Source of the DNA: Alicyclobacillus sp. SO9
GTDB taxonomy: Bacteria; Bacillota; Bacilli; Alicyclobacillales; Alicyclobacillaceae
Assembly: GCF_016406125.1 (NCBI RefSeq)
Contig: NZ_CP066339.1
Coordinates: 434,001-498,000, forward strand
Reading direction: 5' to 3'
DNA length: 64,000 nt
Below are positions 1-8,860 of this stretch, one piece after another; position 1 is the stretch's first letter; each line of letters begins with the position of its first letter. The position numbers were made by a program, and so were the translations under genes. The notes under the pieces were generated by a model. It worked only from the letters and a program-made list of their open reading frames with translations, was not told the DNA's origin and ran no database searches.

Positions 1-1
1 A

Positions 2-403
2 GTTGGAATGAGCAGAGCCAGTATTAACAATGGATTGCGGACTCTTGTCGACACCGGCAGTGTTGTTAAGACTTGGAACAAGGAACGTCATCGCAACACT
101 TACGCTGCCGAAAAAGACTTCTATAAGAATTTCCCTGCATTCATTGTGAATAGTTTGCGAAAAGAACGCGCTGCGTACACCCGCACAGCAGAAGTCGTAA
201 AACCTAAACTCCAGGAATTGGCTGCTCATCGGGGGGACACGGAGGTTCAAGCAGAGGCGAGCCAAAATCTCAGAGACATGGAAGCCGCATTACAGTTTTA
301 TGAATGGCTCAGTCAATTTGCCGACTTGTTGGAGACGGGAAAGATCTTTCATTACCTGCCGAAGGATATGTCCCTTCCGAGTGACACTTCGAGTAACACT
401 TAA
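2..403 (+). CDS. GbsR/MarR-type transcriptional regulator, 5'-truncated by the window
   Basis: The frame is open to the left edge, so this is the C-terminal part of a longer gene and the ATG at 8 is probably internal. The visible start (MSRASINNGLRTLVDTGSVV, then a KERHRNTYAAEKDFY stretch) resembles the recognition helix and wing of GbsR/OpcR-type MarR regulators, which read as SKGNVSxNLRELxxWG followed by a wing and a RKDYYxAE segment. The rest is helical and would form the dimerisation region. GbsR-family proteins control glycine betaine uptake or synthesis, which fits the betaine-type binding protein 71 bases downstream. Ligand and target are inferred. Confidence 0.6.
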   Translation, partial: VGMSRASINNGLRTLVDTGSVVKTWNKERHRNTYAAEKDFYKNFPAFIVNSLRKERAAYTRTAEVVKPKLQELAAHRGDTEVQAEASQNLRDMEAALQFYEWLSQFADLLETGKIFHYLPKDMSLPSDTSSNT

Positions 404-474
404 TGCCGCGTCACGGGAGACTGTATAGGCACGGGTATACTTCTTAAAAATACGACAAAGGAGAAGATGAAGAG

Positions 475-1416
475 ATGAAATCGAAAAGCTTTACAGGAAC
501 ACTTGCGGTATTGGCGCTTTCTGCCGGTTTGACTGCGTGCGGCACCAGCGGGCAAGGTTCCAATTCATCTGCCGGCAGCACATCCAACACTGCTGCGAAC
601 CAAACAACGGGATCAACGGGCGCAAAGACAGGCAGCAAAGGAACGGTAAAGATTGGATATGTCACATGGACAGAGGATGTGGCAGACGTCTATTTATGGA
701 AGCACCTGTTGGAACAGCGGGGATACAAGGTACAATTAACAAACATGCAAGCGGGCCCCTTATGGCTGGGGTTGTCCAAGGGCGGTATTGACTTTCACTT
801 TGACGTGTGGCTGCCGCACACGGATAAGACGTATATGAACAAGTACAAGTCAAGTCTGGTTAATCTAGGAAAATGGTATCAAGGTAAAACAAGAATTGGC
901 TTGGTTGTTCCTCAGTACGTAAAGATTAATTCCATCTCACAGTTAAACGCTCATAGCAAGGAGTTCGGCAATCGCATTGTCGGAATTGATGCAGGTGCGG
1001 GTGAAACACAGACCATCGAAAAAAAGGTCATTCCTGCTTATGGATTAAAACTCAAACTTGTAAACAGTAGTTCTCCTGCTATGCTTTCAGCTTTAAAATC
1101 TGCTTATGCCAAGCATAAACCAATTGTTGTAGCACTGTGGAGTCCGCACTGGGCCTTCTCAAAATGGAAACTCAAGTACCTCAAAGACCCGAAAGGAGCC
1201 TTTGGAAAACCGGGCTGGATTCAAACGGAAGCCAATAAAAAGTGGGCTGCACAACATCCAACAGTGGTGAAGTGGCTAAAGAACTTTAAACTAAACCAAC
1301 AACAGTTAGGTGAATTGGAAGTCGACATCAACGATGCGAAGACAAAGGATGCTGGAGTGACAAAATGGATTCAGAGTCACAAGTCCCTGGTAAACAGTTG
1401 GTTTCAAACATCCTGA
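475..1416 (+). CDS. Glycine betaine/proline-type ABC transporter substrate-binding lipoprotein
   Basis: A 313-residue protein with a lipoprotein signal: MKSKSF, a hydrophobic stretch and a lipobox ending LTAC at about residue 22, followed by a Ser/Asn/Thr-rich linker. The body carries OpuAC-family features, including VTWTEDVADVYLWKHLLEQ near the start of the mature domain and GGIDFHFDVWLPHT, where Trp residues normally build the aromatic cage for quaternary ammonium ligands. The start is set by AAAGGAG at about 456. It would capture betaine-like solutes outside the membrane. No cognate permease or ATPase follows, so it either works with a transporter elsewhere or is an orphan. Its stop overlaps the next gene (TGATG). 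Confidence 0.85.
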   Translation: MKSKSFTGTLAVLALSAGLTACGTSGQGSNSSAGSTSNTAANQTTGSTGAKTGSKGTVKIGYVTWTEDVADVYLWKHLLEQRGYKVQLTNMQAGPLWLGLSKGGIDFHFDVWLPHTDKTYMNKYKSSLVNLGKWYQGKTRIGLVVPQYVKINSISQLNAHSKEFGNRIVGIDAGAGETQTIEKKVIPAYGLKLKLVNSSSPAMLSALKSAYAKHKPIVVALWSPHWAFSKWKLKYLKDPKGAFGKPGWIQTEANKKWAAQHPTVVKWLKNFKLNQQQLGELEVDINDAKTKDAGVTKWIQSHKSLVNSWFQTS

Positions 1417-2255
1417 TGAAGAGTGCCCGAATGAAGCTGTACGTTCTTGCAAACGGAATTTTGCACATGGACAGGTCTTGGTTTGTACCGGAATTGTCGG
1501 CAGGTCTCACAAGTCTTGATGTGTCGTTGCCGAAGACAGTAGCCGCCCCTGTCTATGCTGTCCTTATTGAACACCCTGAGGGTGTAATACTGTTTGATAC
1601 AGGTTGTCACCCTGACTCCATGGGAGCAGGCGGGCGTTGGGCCCAGTCGTTGCAATCGGAGTTTCCGTGGTCAGTAGAGGATGGAGCGTACCTGCATCAG
1701 CGGCTGGAGCAATTGAACATCCGACCGTCGGACATTCGATATACTGTAGCATCGCATTTGCATTGCGATCACGCAGGTAATATCGCACTCTTTCCCCATT
1801 CAGCAACCATTGTTCATGAGGATGAACTGAGTGCTGCACAACGCGCTTATCATGCTGGGTTGGACACGGGAGAGTTTGTGTTGGCTGATCTGGAAGAATG
1901 GCATCGCAAAGACGTGAACTGGAAAACGATTCATCCTGGTCAAAGGGAACTTAAGTTAGCCTCCGGCGTTCGAATTCATAACCTCGGTCCAGGTCATTCC
2001 TATGGAATGCTGGGACTCCAGGTGGATTTAAACGACTCCCAATCCGTCTTTCTGGCATCGGATGCGGCCTATTCGTCATTGAACTATGGGCAGCCGCCGA
2101 CTGTCCCAAAGGCTGTCGTGAGTAAGGAAGGATATGTGGAAGGCACGGTCAAAGTTAAAGAGATTGCTGATGGGTCCAGGGCCGAAGTTTGGTATGGCCA
2201 CGATATGAGCCAGTTTCAGACCCTTGTGCTTTCAACGGAGGGCTGGTATGAATAG
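1416..2255 (+). CDS. Metallo-beta-lactamase-fold hydrolase of the N-acyl-homoserine lactonase (AiiA-like) family
   Basis: The protein has the HxHxDH zinc motif (SHLHCDHAGN) about 120 residues in, a downstream histidine (GPGHSYG), an aspartate in LASDAAY and a C-terminal YGHD, as in AHL lactonases and related MBL lactonases. The 5' boundary is uncertain. ATG 1416 overlaps the previous stop (TGATG, translational coupling) and ATG 1431 gives MKLYVLANG, closer to the AiiA start. The family opens lactone rings, but substrates vary widely, so quorum quenching cannot be asserted. It is probably co-transcribed with the binding protein. Confidence 0.75.
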   Translation: MKSARMKLYVLANGILHMDRSWFVPELSAGLTSLDVSLPKTVAAPVYAVLIEHPEGVILFDTGCHPDSMGAGGRWAQSLQSEFPWSVEDGAYLHQRLEQLNIRPSDIRYTVASHLHCDHAGNIALFPHSATIVHEDELSAAQRAYHAGLDTGEFVLADLEEWHRKDVNWKTIHPGQRELKLASGVRIHNLGPGHSYGMLGLQVDLNDSQSVFLASDAAYSSLNYGQPPTVPKAVVSKEGYVEGTVKVKEIADGSRAEVWYGHDMSQFQTLVLSTEGWYE

Positions 2256-2331
2256 AGTCGTGAGTCTTGTTGTGCTGCAAACAGCCCTTGTCGTCAGCTT
2301 ATAAAACATCTCATAGGAGGAAGGATCCGCC

Positions 2332-3369
2332 GTGCTAAAAACCATAGAGGATGTCCCCGGAATTACTGTTGGTCATGCTGACAATCCTGTTGGATTGACA
2401 GGTTGCACTGTCGTCTTGGCTAAAGATGGAGCGGTCTGCGGCGTAGATGTGCGCGGCTCTGCCCCGGGTACGAGAGAAACAGACTTGCTGAACCCCTTAA
2501 ATTTGGTAGACAAGGTGAACGCTGTCTGTCTAGCCGGCGGAAGTGCCTATGGCCTGGATGCTGCGACGGGGGTGATGCGCTTTCTCGAAGAGCAAGGCAA
2601 GGGACTGGACGTTGGTGTTGGCGTAGTCCCAATCGTGCCGGCTGCCGTGCTGTTTGACTTGGCTGTGGGTGATGCCAAGGCTCGTCCAACAGCCGATATG
2701 GGATATCGAGCGGCTGAAGCTGCCTATTTGGGTAACCAGGCTTCGACGAAGCAAACGGATTTGAATTCTCACAGAAGCACCGATTCTGAAAGTTCTGCGC
2801 ACAGTATCCGAATTTCGTCTATGATAGAAGGCAATGTCGGAGCTGGAATGGGTGCCACCGTTGGTAAGCTTGCCGGATTGGAACGTGCGATGAAAAGCGG
2901 GATCGGAACGTACGCCGTACAGTTCCAAGGCGGACTTGTTGTTGGCGCCGTTGTGGCTGTAAACGCCTTGGGTAACATCCGAAATCACGAGACAAATCAA
3001 ACCATTGCCGGCGCACGCAATGACAAGAATGGATTTCTTCCGCTGAACGAACTGCTGCAAGCGGAGCAACCGCCTATTTCTCCTGGGACAAACACCACTA
3101 TTGCTGTTGTTGCGAGCAACGCCAGACTGGATAAGGCACAGGCAGCCAAGGTGGCACAAATGGCCCACGACGGACTGGCAAGATGTATCAATCCTGTGCA
3201 CACCATGTACGACGGGGATACAGTGTTTGCCATGGCCACTGGAGAGCTGGATGCAACCGTAAATCTCGTTGGCACGCTGTCTGCCGAAGTGCTGTCCACA
3301 GCCGTAGTTCGCGCGGTGCAAGCAGCTCAGTCCGCAGGCGGACTTCCTTCGGCATCTGAATTGAAGTGA
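2332..3369 (+). CDS. P1 (DmpA/NylC-like) family peptidase, L-aminopeptidase/D-esterase type
   Basis: A 345-residue N-terminal-nucleophile hydrolase. The segment PGTNTTIAVVASNA near residue 262 matches the autocleavage site of P1-family enzymes, where the chain is cut before the Thr/Ser that becomes the nucleophile. MYDGDTVFAMATGE and GNIRNHETN are further family signatures, and the N-terminus (EDVPGITVGHAD) is typical. The start is GTG 2332 after a strong TAGGAGGAAGG. The family includes D-esterases, beta-aminopeptidases and 6-aminohexanoate-oligomer hydrolases, so the substrate cannot be fixed. A Ser/Asn-rich stretch around residues 140-160 looks like a loop near the subunit boundary. Confidence 0.85.
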   Translation: MLKTIEDVPGITVGHADNPVGLTGCTVVLAKDGAVCGVDVRGSAPGTRETDLLNPLNLVDKVNAVCLAGGSAYGLDAATGVMRFLEEQGKGLDVGVGVVPIVPAAVLFDLAVGDAKARPTADMGYRAAEAAYLGNQASTKQTDLNSHRSTDSESSAHSIRISSMIEGNVGAGMGATVGKLAGLERAMKSGIGTYAVQFQGGLVVGAVVAVNALGNIRNHETNQTIAGARNDKNGFLPLNELLQAEQPPISPGTNTTIAVVASNARLDKAQAAKVAQMAHDGLARCINPVHTMYDGDTVFAMATGELDATVNLVGTLSAEVLSTAVVRAVQAAQSAGGLPSASELK

Positions 3370-3485
3370 ATCTCTGATTCGCAATCAAAGCGGGTACAGG
3401 TTATCAGCCGCTGGACATAGATTTTCAGCAATCGGCAATGGGATTTGTCAGTTATATCACATATCTAGTGAAGTGAGGCATAACA

Positions 3486-4004
3486 TTGAGAGAGTTATGG
3501 TGGTTCATTCACATCTTTGGGATTTCGCTGTGGTTTGGGGTAACCACGGCAGTTCTGCTGATGTGGCCCTCAAAGCAGTCCCTCAGGAATGCATCAACCC
3601 AGTCCGAGGTATTTGTCAGAATCCAGACGTTGGTAAGCATGCTGACAAAATCCAGTCATATGGGAGCGGGATTGACTGCTCTCGGCGGTGTTGTTCTGTC
3701 TTTTATGGTCCATCCTAAATCTGATTTAGCATCACTTTGGCTGACATCTATGCAGGGGCTCGGTGTCGCCGCATTTATTATTTCTACACTTGTCATGACA
3801 CGTAAAGGGAAGCGGCTCGTGAAGCAGATTGGTCCGCAACGGATTGAAGACAGAGAATTGCAGGTCCAGACTGCAAATACAAACAGCCTGGCGATTGACG
3901 AGCAATTCCTTGGAGCTGCGTCAGGATATCGGGGATGGCTTTGGTCCGTATTTATTTTACTGTTGGTTTGCTTGTTTATGGCAGCCTTTAAGCTGACATT
4001 CTAG
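3486..4004 (+). CDS. Small integral membrane protein, four predicted helices, unknown function
   Basis: A 172-residue protein with hydrophobic segments at about residues 5-25, 58-75, 88-105 and 150-170, and a basic and polar loop between the last two. It begins MRELWWFIHIFGISLWFG, where an aromatic and His-rich first helix recalls CopD/DUF2269-type membrane proteins. That is resemblance only. TTG 3486 follows GTGAGGC. It stands alone between a P1 peptidase and a convergent phosphoesterase gene. Confidence 0.6.
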   Translation: MRELWWFIHIFGISLWFGVTTAVLLMWPSKQSLRNASTQSEVFVRIQTLVSMLTKSSHMGAGLTALGGVVLSFMVHPKSDLASLWLTSMQGLGVAAFIISTLVMTRKGKRLVKQIGPQRIEDRELQVQTANTNSLAIDEQFLGAASGYRGWLWSVFILLLVCLFMAAFKLTF

Positions 4005-4042
4005 TCCCGAAAGGCAGCAAGCTCTCGTTCCTTCTACCGCCT

Positions 4043-4741
4043 CTACGCATGTTGAATTGGGACTGAACGCTGAGAGAAACCCTCATCCGTTAAGATTAAG
4101 CAGTTCAACTGCATGTCTTTTCCGGCCCCGCCGTCGATGCCAATTTTGTTGTGTCCAAACCAGATGTCAGGGGAACCATGCAGTCTGATACAAGGTGTAT
4201 GGCCAAAGATGACGGTCTTGCCGACTGAATGCACAGATGACAGAAAAGGCTCCCGAATGGTAGTGCACTCGTCCGGCGTGGACTGCCGCCAGTCTGGCAA
4301 GTTGGGATTAATTCCAGCATGCACTGCAACAAAGTCAGCTGATTCATACCAAAGCGGCATACTTTCCAACAATGACTCGATTTCGGGCAACTTCGTTAAA
4401 ACCTCCGTTATTAAATCAGGCAGATAGGGTTGCAGTGTTGCTAGGGACAGTGAGGCATCCTCGCGACCTTCATGACTACTTTTGTGTTGAAGGTACCTGT
4501 AGAGATTCCTGTCGTGGTTTCCCATGATTGCCGCAACGTTGTCATATTCAAGTAAGTTTTTGATGTACTGGAGGCACAACAGGTTTTGCTTGCTGTTGCC
4601 TGTGTAGTCCCCCAACAAAAGCAAACGGTCTTCAGAGGCATCATAGTTGACTTTATCAAGCAACGCCTTCAACGCGTCCAATTGACCGTGAATGTCGCTG
4701 ATGAACAGAACTCTAGCATTCATAAATACAGAATCACTCAC
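4043..4741 (-). CDS. Calcineurin-like metallophosphoesterase (PPP-type)
   Basis: All the metal-binding motifs of the PPP/calcineurin superfamily are present in order: SDIHGQ near the N-terminus, LLLGDYTG (GDxxx), MGNHDR (GNHD), VAVHAGINP and VIFGHTP. The size, 232 residues, fits bacterial PrpA/ApaH-like protein or nucleotide phosphatases. The GTG at 4741 lies 6 bases after the permease stop, so it is probably the last gene of the ABC operon. ATG 4723 is an alternative start, and neither has a strong ribosome site. Membership of a transporter operon suggests it dephosphorylates the imported compound or a product of it, which is inference. Confidence 0.8.
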   Translation of the reverse strand: MSDSVFMNARVLFISDIHGQLDALKALLDKVNYDASEDRLLLLGDYTGNSKQNLLCLQYIKNLLEYDNVAAIMGNHDRNLYRYLQHKSSHEGREDASLSLATLQPYLPDLITEVLTKLPEIESLLESMPLWYESADFVAVHAGINPNLPDWRQSTPDECTTIREPFLSSVHSVGKTVIFGHTPCIRLHGSPDIWFGHNKIGIDGGAGKDMQLNCLILTDEGFSQRSVPIQHA

Positions 4742-4747
4742 TCTTAG

Positions 4748-6457
4748 TTATCTTAATGAAGTTGTTCGCTGTACAGCCGTAAACACGACAACCGTCAACA
4801 ATAATGTGATGACCGCCAACGCCATTGCGTTCGGTAAACTGCCTTGATTGTACTGGCCGTAAATAAAAGTAGAAATCACCGTTGTGTTTGGCGGACTGAC
4901 GAGCATGGGAACAACTAAGTCACGCAGTGTCACCCCAAACACCATAATCCAACCTGAAATCATGCCAGGTACCATAAGCGGTCCTACAATCACACGTGCG
5001 GTACGCCAAGGTGACGCTTGATGCACCTGCGCTGCCTCCCATGTTTCGGGTGCCAGGCGGAACAAAGCACCTCGTATATAGGTATATGAAAATGGAAACA
5101 GCACCACAACATATCCCAGTACCAGTATCCATTTTGTGTTATACGGCGTGACCGGCAACCAGGGTGCGTTCCAAAACAAAATCAGACCAATGACCAATAG
5201 GACATCCGGAATGGAGTTGGGGAGTAGACCCAGCCATTCGGTAAATTTGACCACCCTGCTGACATGGAATTTGGCAAACACGGCTAGTACTACCGACAAC
5301 ACCACGGATAGGGTTGCCGCCGCCAGAGCCAGTTCCACGCTGGTGCCCACAGCAGCGAGACCTCCGCTGCCAGGCTTGAGGACGTCGACGTAATGAATAA
5401 GGGATAAGTTAGACCAGTGTATGCCGTCTCCTTCAATGCGCAACAACGATGTAATAAGAAGGCTGCCGACAGGAATACCTAAACTGACCAGACCCAACAG
5501 GGCAAGGTATCCCATGGCGGCATAGCGACTCCAGTGCTTCGCACCAAGGCGGCTGAACGGTGTTTCTTTGATGTCCGAAGGAACCGCGTTCTTCTGATAC
5601 CTGTCATTCAGTACCCATACCATAAATACGGTGGCGAGCAGCAGGGTTGACAGTTGTGCTGCTGCAGAAAAACTGATGGGCCAGTTTGACATGTGTAGAT
5701 AGATTGCGGTCGTTAGCACCGGGAAGTGAACCAAACTGCCAAATACCAATGGCGTCCCAAATTCCCCAATGGTCTTCACAAAGACTAAAACACTTGAAGC
5801 AGCGACCAGCGGTACGGATAAGGGCAGCCAAATACGAAACCACCGATACACCATACCAGCACCGTGAACTTTCGCGATGACGTCGTGCCGTTGTTTGATG
5901 GTTTGAAACCCCTCGAGTGCAGAAACAAAAGGAATTGGAAACAGATGCAGGCTCATCACTGCAACAAGTCCCCAAATTGAAAAGAAATGGCTGGCAAATG
6001 GATGGGCCCAGGGAATGAAGTGCTGGAATGAGCCGCCTGGTTCCATAAACAAGATCCACCCCAGAGACATGAGGTAGGGAGGCCCCATGAACGGAATGAG
6101 ACATGCAGCCCGTGCCAAAGGGTATCTAGCCAAATTTGTCACCGTCATCGCCCACGCCAACACATAGGCTAACAAGGCACTGACAACAGAAACCAGGACA
6201 CCGAGAATAACGGAATTGCGAAATGCTGTCCACGTACTGTGGCTCGCTAACGTTTCTGCAATTTTTGTTGTGGAAAAGGCTTGTCCCAGTACGGCAAGTA
6301 CTGGGGCTGCCATCAGCAATACGAATAGAAGTGTGAGTACTGTCTGTCCTGTCAAGCTGCCGTTTTGGCCAAACAGCAAACGCAGGGGACCTGCTTTTTT
6401 CCGCAGTCTGCTTGATGGACTCGATTCGTTTGCTTTATTTGAGTAAGCCGTCAACAT
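4748..6457 (-). CDS. ABC transporter permease with two fused membrane domains (FbpB/PhnV-like)
   Basis: A 569-residue protein with roughly twelve hydrophobic segments in two homologous halves, each with a cytoplasmic EAA-type loop. The first reads HDVIAKVHGAGMVYRWFRIWLP and the second APETWEAAQVHQASP. Fused double permeases are typical of Fe3+ (FbpB), thiamine and 2-aminoethylphosphonate importers. Its ATG lies inside the last 23 bases of the binding-protein gene in another frame, so translation is probably coupled. It forms one transporter with the genes at 6435-7469 and 7483-8682. Confidence 0.85.
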   Translation of the reverse strand: MLTAYSNKANESSPSSRLRKKAGPLRLLFGQNGSLTGQTVLTLLFVLLMAAPVLAVLGQAFSTTKIAETLASHSTWTAFRNSVILGVLVSVVSALLAYVLAWAMTVTNLARYPLARAACLIPFMGPPYLMSLGWILFMEPGGSFQHFIPWAHPFASHFFSIWGLVAVMSLHLFPIPFVSALEGFQTIKQRHDVIAKVHGAGMVYRWFRIWLPLSVPLVAASSVLVFVKTIGEFGTPLVFGSLVHFPVLTTAIYLHMSNWPISFSAAAQLSTLLLATVFMVWVLNDRYQKNAVPSDIKETPFSRLGAKHWSRYAAMGYLALLGLVSLGIPVGSLLITSLLRIEGDGIHWSNLSLIHYVDVLKPGSGGLAAVGTSVELALAAATLSVVLSVVLAVFAKFHVSRVVKFTEWLGLLPNSIPDVLLVIGLILFWNAPWLPVTPYNTKWILVLGYVVVLFPFSYTYIRGALFRLAPETWEAAQVHQASPWRTARVIVGPLMVPGMISGWIMVFGVTLRDLVVPMLVSPPNTTVISTFIYGQYNQGSLPNAMALAVITLLLTVVVFTAVQRTTSLR

Positions 6458-7469
6458 GTTTGATAATCCCTGCTTTGTTTTTTGATAGGGTCACCCAATT
6501 CACACTCCAGGCCTTGATGTCAGACAGGCCTTTGCGCTTGGGGCTGGCCGCAACGCCCTTGACACCGGGGAGCAGGAATTTCTTCGCGACGTCCGCTTGT
6601 CCTTCGTTGGATAAGACGAAGTTGACGAATTTCTTGGCGTTTTGTACGTGCTTGCTGGATTTCAGAATCATAATGGGCCGCGGGTTTACAACCGTTCCGC
6701 CCTTTGGATACACGACACCAAGCGGTTCTCCTTTGGCGATATCGCTGTAGCCCATGTAGTCTACACCGGCCAGGACCATATCTTTCGATCCCGTTATGAC
6801 CTGATTCAAAGCAGGCGAGTTCGCACCTTGCACGACTGCACCGTCTTTCTTCAGGTTCTGGAAGAAGCTCCAGGAGTCGTTGTGGTTTTGCAGGTATCCG
6901 CCCACAAAATCAACTGCCGAACCAGACTGTGCGGGATCGGGCATGACGACTTTCCCTTTCCATTTGGCGCTTGTTGCAGCTGCCCAGGTCGTCGGCGGGT
7001 TCTTGACGAGTTTTGTGTTATACGTGATGGCCAGCGCGGATGCGCTGTAGCCAAAGTAGGTGGAACCAGCGTCTTTCCACAAGAGGCTGCTTTCATTTTT
7101 AGGATGGAAGGACAGTAACATGCCCTGACTCTTCAATGCGTTTCCCGCGGACCAGTCAGCCAAGGCAACTACATCGGCTTTCGGGTTGCTCTTCTCAGCT
7201 TGCAGACGACCCAGGACTTTCCCCGTTGTGCTCTTAAAAAGTTGAACTTTGATGCCGGTTTTCTTTTCAAAGTCGTTGACAAGACTTACTGCCAGAGACT
7301 TGGGACCGGCACTGTAGACCACCAGTGTGTTGCTCTGACCGGAGCCAGAACCAGAGGTGGAGTTGCTTCTGCTGGATGACGTATTTCCGTGTGCGGCAGT
7401 TCCGCATCCGGAGACACCGGAAACCAGCAATACAGTGAACAACGATGCACTAAAAAATTTTTTAGTCAT
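6435..7469 (-). CDS. ABC transporter substrate-binding lipoprotein, Fe3+/aminoethylphosphonate-type cluster
   Basis: The ATG at 7469 follows GGAGG, and upstream in-frame codons are untranslated. MTKKFF, a hydrophobic stretch and a lipobox ending SGCG give a lipoprotein. The mature part starts NTLVVYSAGPKSLAVSLVNDFEKKTGIKV and has PDPAQSGSAVDF, as in FbpA/FutA/PhnS-type family 1 binding proteins. The Tyr pair expected for iron-binding FbpA is not obvious, since the region around residue 225 reads AGVDYMGYSD. Iron, phosphonate or another oxyanion ligand all remain possible. It overlaps the permease start. Confidence 0.8.
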   Translation of the reverse strand: MTKKFFSASLFTVLLVSGVSGCGTAAHGNTSSSRSNSTSGSGSGQSNTLVVYSAGPKSLAVSLVNDFEKKTGIKVQLFKSTTGKVLGRLQAEKSNPKADVVALADWSAGNALKSQGMLLSFHPKNESSLLWKDAGSTYFGYSASALAITYNTKLVKNPPTTWAAATSAKWKGKVVMPDPAQSGSAVDFVGGYLQNHNDSWSFFQNLKKDGAVVQGANSPALNQVITGSKDMVLAGVDYMGYSDIAKGEPLGVVYPKGGTVVNPRPIMILKSSKHVQNAKKFVNFVLSNEGQADVAKKFLLPGVKGVAASPKRKGLSDIKAWSVNWVTLSKNKAGIIKHVDGLLK

Positions 7470-7482
7470 ATGAGTTCCTCCT

Positions 7483-8682
7483 TCATATTGTTCCAGTATC
7501 AAAAATCAAATGAGGCCGATGGATTTCAAGGTCTAATGAAACAACTTGGTGCAGTTGCAATGGCCGATGGTGATAGGCGGAAATTTCTCCGATGCCCGGA
7601 ACCTCAAGCCCAATGTGATATCTCCCTAAGAGGGGCGTTTGCCGTATGACTCGTCCTTGCCAGAGTGATTTCGCATCTGTGGTTATCCAATCATTGGTTT
7701 GCCAATCATTGTTCTGCTTTGCAACGTGTTCTGCTTCTCGTATCTGCACAAATTCGGGACGAACCAACAGCTTCGCATCGGTTTCAGGCTGCTGGTCCTC
7801 AGTCGTCGTTGCGGGAGGGAGAGAGATGACTTGTCCGTCGGGCAGTTTATAGGTGGACTGTCCGTCGTAGGAGACAGGAATAAAGTGCGCTTGGCCCACG
7901 AATTCTGCTACGCTTTGCCTGGCAGGGCGGTCGTATAAATCACTGGGAGGAGCAATTTGTAAACCTTGTCCTCCGACAAGAACCAGGATTTGGTCTGATA
8001 CGGATATGGCCTCTTCCTGATCGTGAGTCACATTGAGAACCGTCATGTTATGCTCACGAAGAATCCCGACTAATTCTGGCCGGACTTCTGCACGCAATTG
8101 CGGGTCAAGGGCGCTGAACGCCTCATCGAGCAACACTAGCTTGGGCCTGGACACGACAGCACGTGCAAATGCAACACGTTGCTGTTGCCCGCCAGAGAGT
8201 TGGTGAGGCTTCTTTTTCGCAAAGCCGTCCATGCGAAACATGCGCAAGGTCTCCATGGTTTGGTCGGCAATTTGCCCCTTATTCCAATTGAGCGCTCCGC
8301 GTTTCTTGCGACTCCAGAGGGGGAAAGAAACGTGATCGAACACCGACAAATGCGGCCACAGACCGAAGTCCTGAAATACCATACCCAAGTCCCTGTGTTC
8401 CACAGGTGTAACTGTCCCGTCTTGTGTGAAGTAGGGTTTGCCGTCACAGACTATCTCTCCGCTGTCCGGAACTTCAAGCCCGGCAATGGTTCGCAGCAAT
8501 GTACTCTTGCCTGAGCCAGAGGGTCCCAAAATGGAAAGAAATTCTCCCTCACGTATTTCGAAGTGAATGTCAGAGAGCACGGTAGCTCCGGCAAATGATT
8601 TAAACAAGTGACGAACGGCGAGGTACTTGGTTGGTTGGTCCAGATTTTCGTGATGGAACAAGTTGACACTTTGAACACTCAT
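7483..8682 (-). CDS. ABC transporter ATPase (FbpC/PotA-like) with C-terminal TOBE-type domain
   Basis: The first gene of the operon. Walker A is GPSGSGKST, the Q-loop lies in VFQDFGLWPH, the signature is LSGGQQQRV, Walker B is LVLLDEAFSALD and the switch is VTHD. About 150 residues follow the nucleotide-binding domain and include DGQVISLPP and LLVRPEFVQI, as expected for a TOBE regulatory domain. The start is ATG 8682 after GGGAGG, and the in-frame codons back to 8754 precede this site. It powers import through the fused permease and is probably controlled by the divergent LysR protein. Confidence 0.88.
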   Translation of the reverse strand: MSVQSVNLFHHENLDQPTKYLAVRHLFKSFAGATVLSDIHFEIREGEFLSILGPSGSGKSTLLRTIAGLEVPDSGEIVCDGKPYFTQDGTVTPVEHRDLGMVFQDFGLWPHLSVFDHVSFPLWSRKKRGALNWNKGQIADQTMETLRMFRMDGFAKKKPHQLSGGQQQRVAFARAVVSRPKLVLLDEAFSALDPQLRAEVRPELVGILREHNMTVLNVTHDQEEAISVSDQILVLVGGQGLQIAPPSDLYDRPARQSVAEFVGQAHFIPVSYDGQSTYKLPDGQVISLPPATTTEDQQPETDAKLLVRPEFVQIREAEHVAKQNNDWQTNDWITTDAKSLWQGRVIRQTPLLGRYHIGLEVPGIGEISAYHHRPLQLHQVVSLDLEIHRPHLIFDTGTI

Positions 8683-8774
8683 TGCTTCAGCCTCCCAGGT
8701 TCTATTTGACCTTAGCAAAACTACTTGAAGTAAAAATAATGACGTAGTAAACATTCTGATAAATTCGTATAGGG

Positions 8775-8828
8775 AATATCGATATTAAAGACGATAATAT
8801 CGATACAACTGACAGCAATATCGATATA
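8775..8828. promoter_or_regulatory. Three phased AATATCGATA operators between the ABC operon and lysR
   Basis: AATATCGAT(A/T) occurs at 8775-8786, 8796-8805 and 8817-8828, with starts exactly 21 bp apart (two helical turns). The first copy, AATATCGATATT, is a perfect palindrome. The array lies in the divergent intergenic region, as expected for cooperative binding by a LysR-type tetramer on one DNA face. That the adjacent LysR protein is the binder is inferred from position. Confidence 0.7.
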
Positions 8829-8860
8829 ATAGGCTTGCTAGAGTGTTAGGGGGCGTGTTT

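Noticed and set aside
8404-8440. GGTTTGCC word suggesting another c-di-GMP aptamer on the minus strand
   Set aside because: It lies within the ATPase coding sequence and no other aptamer element is nearby.
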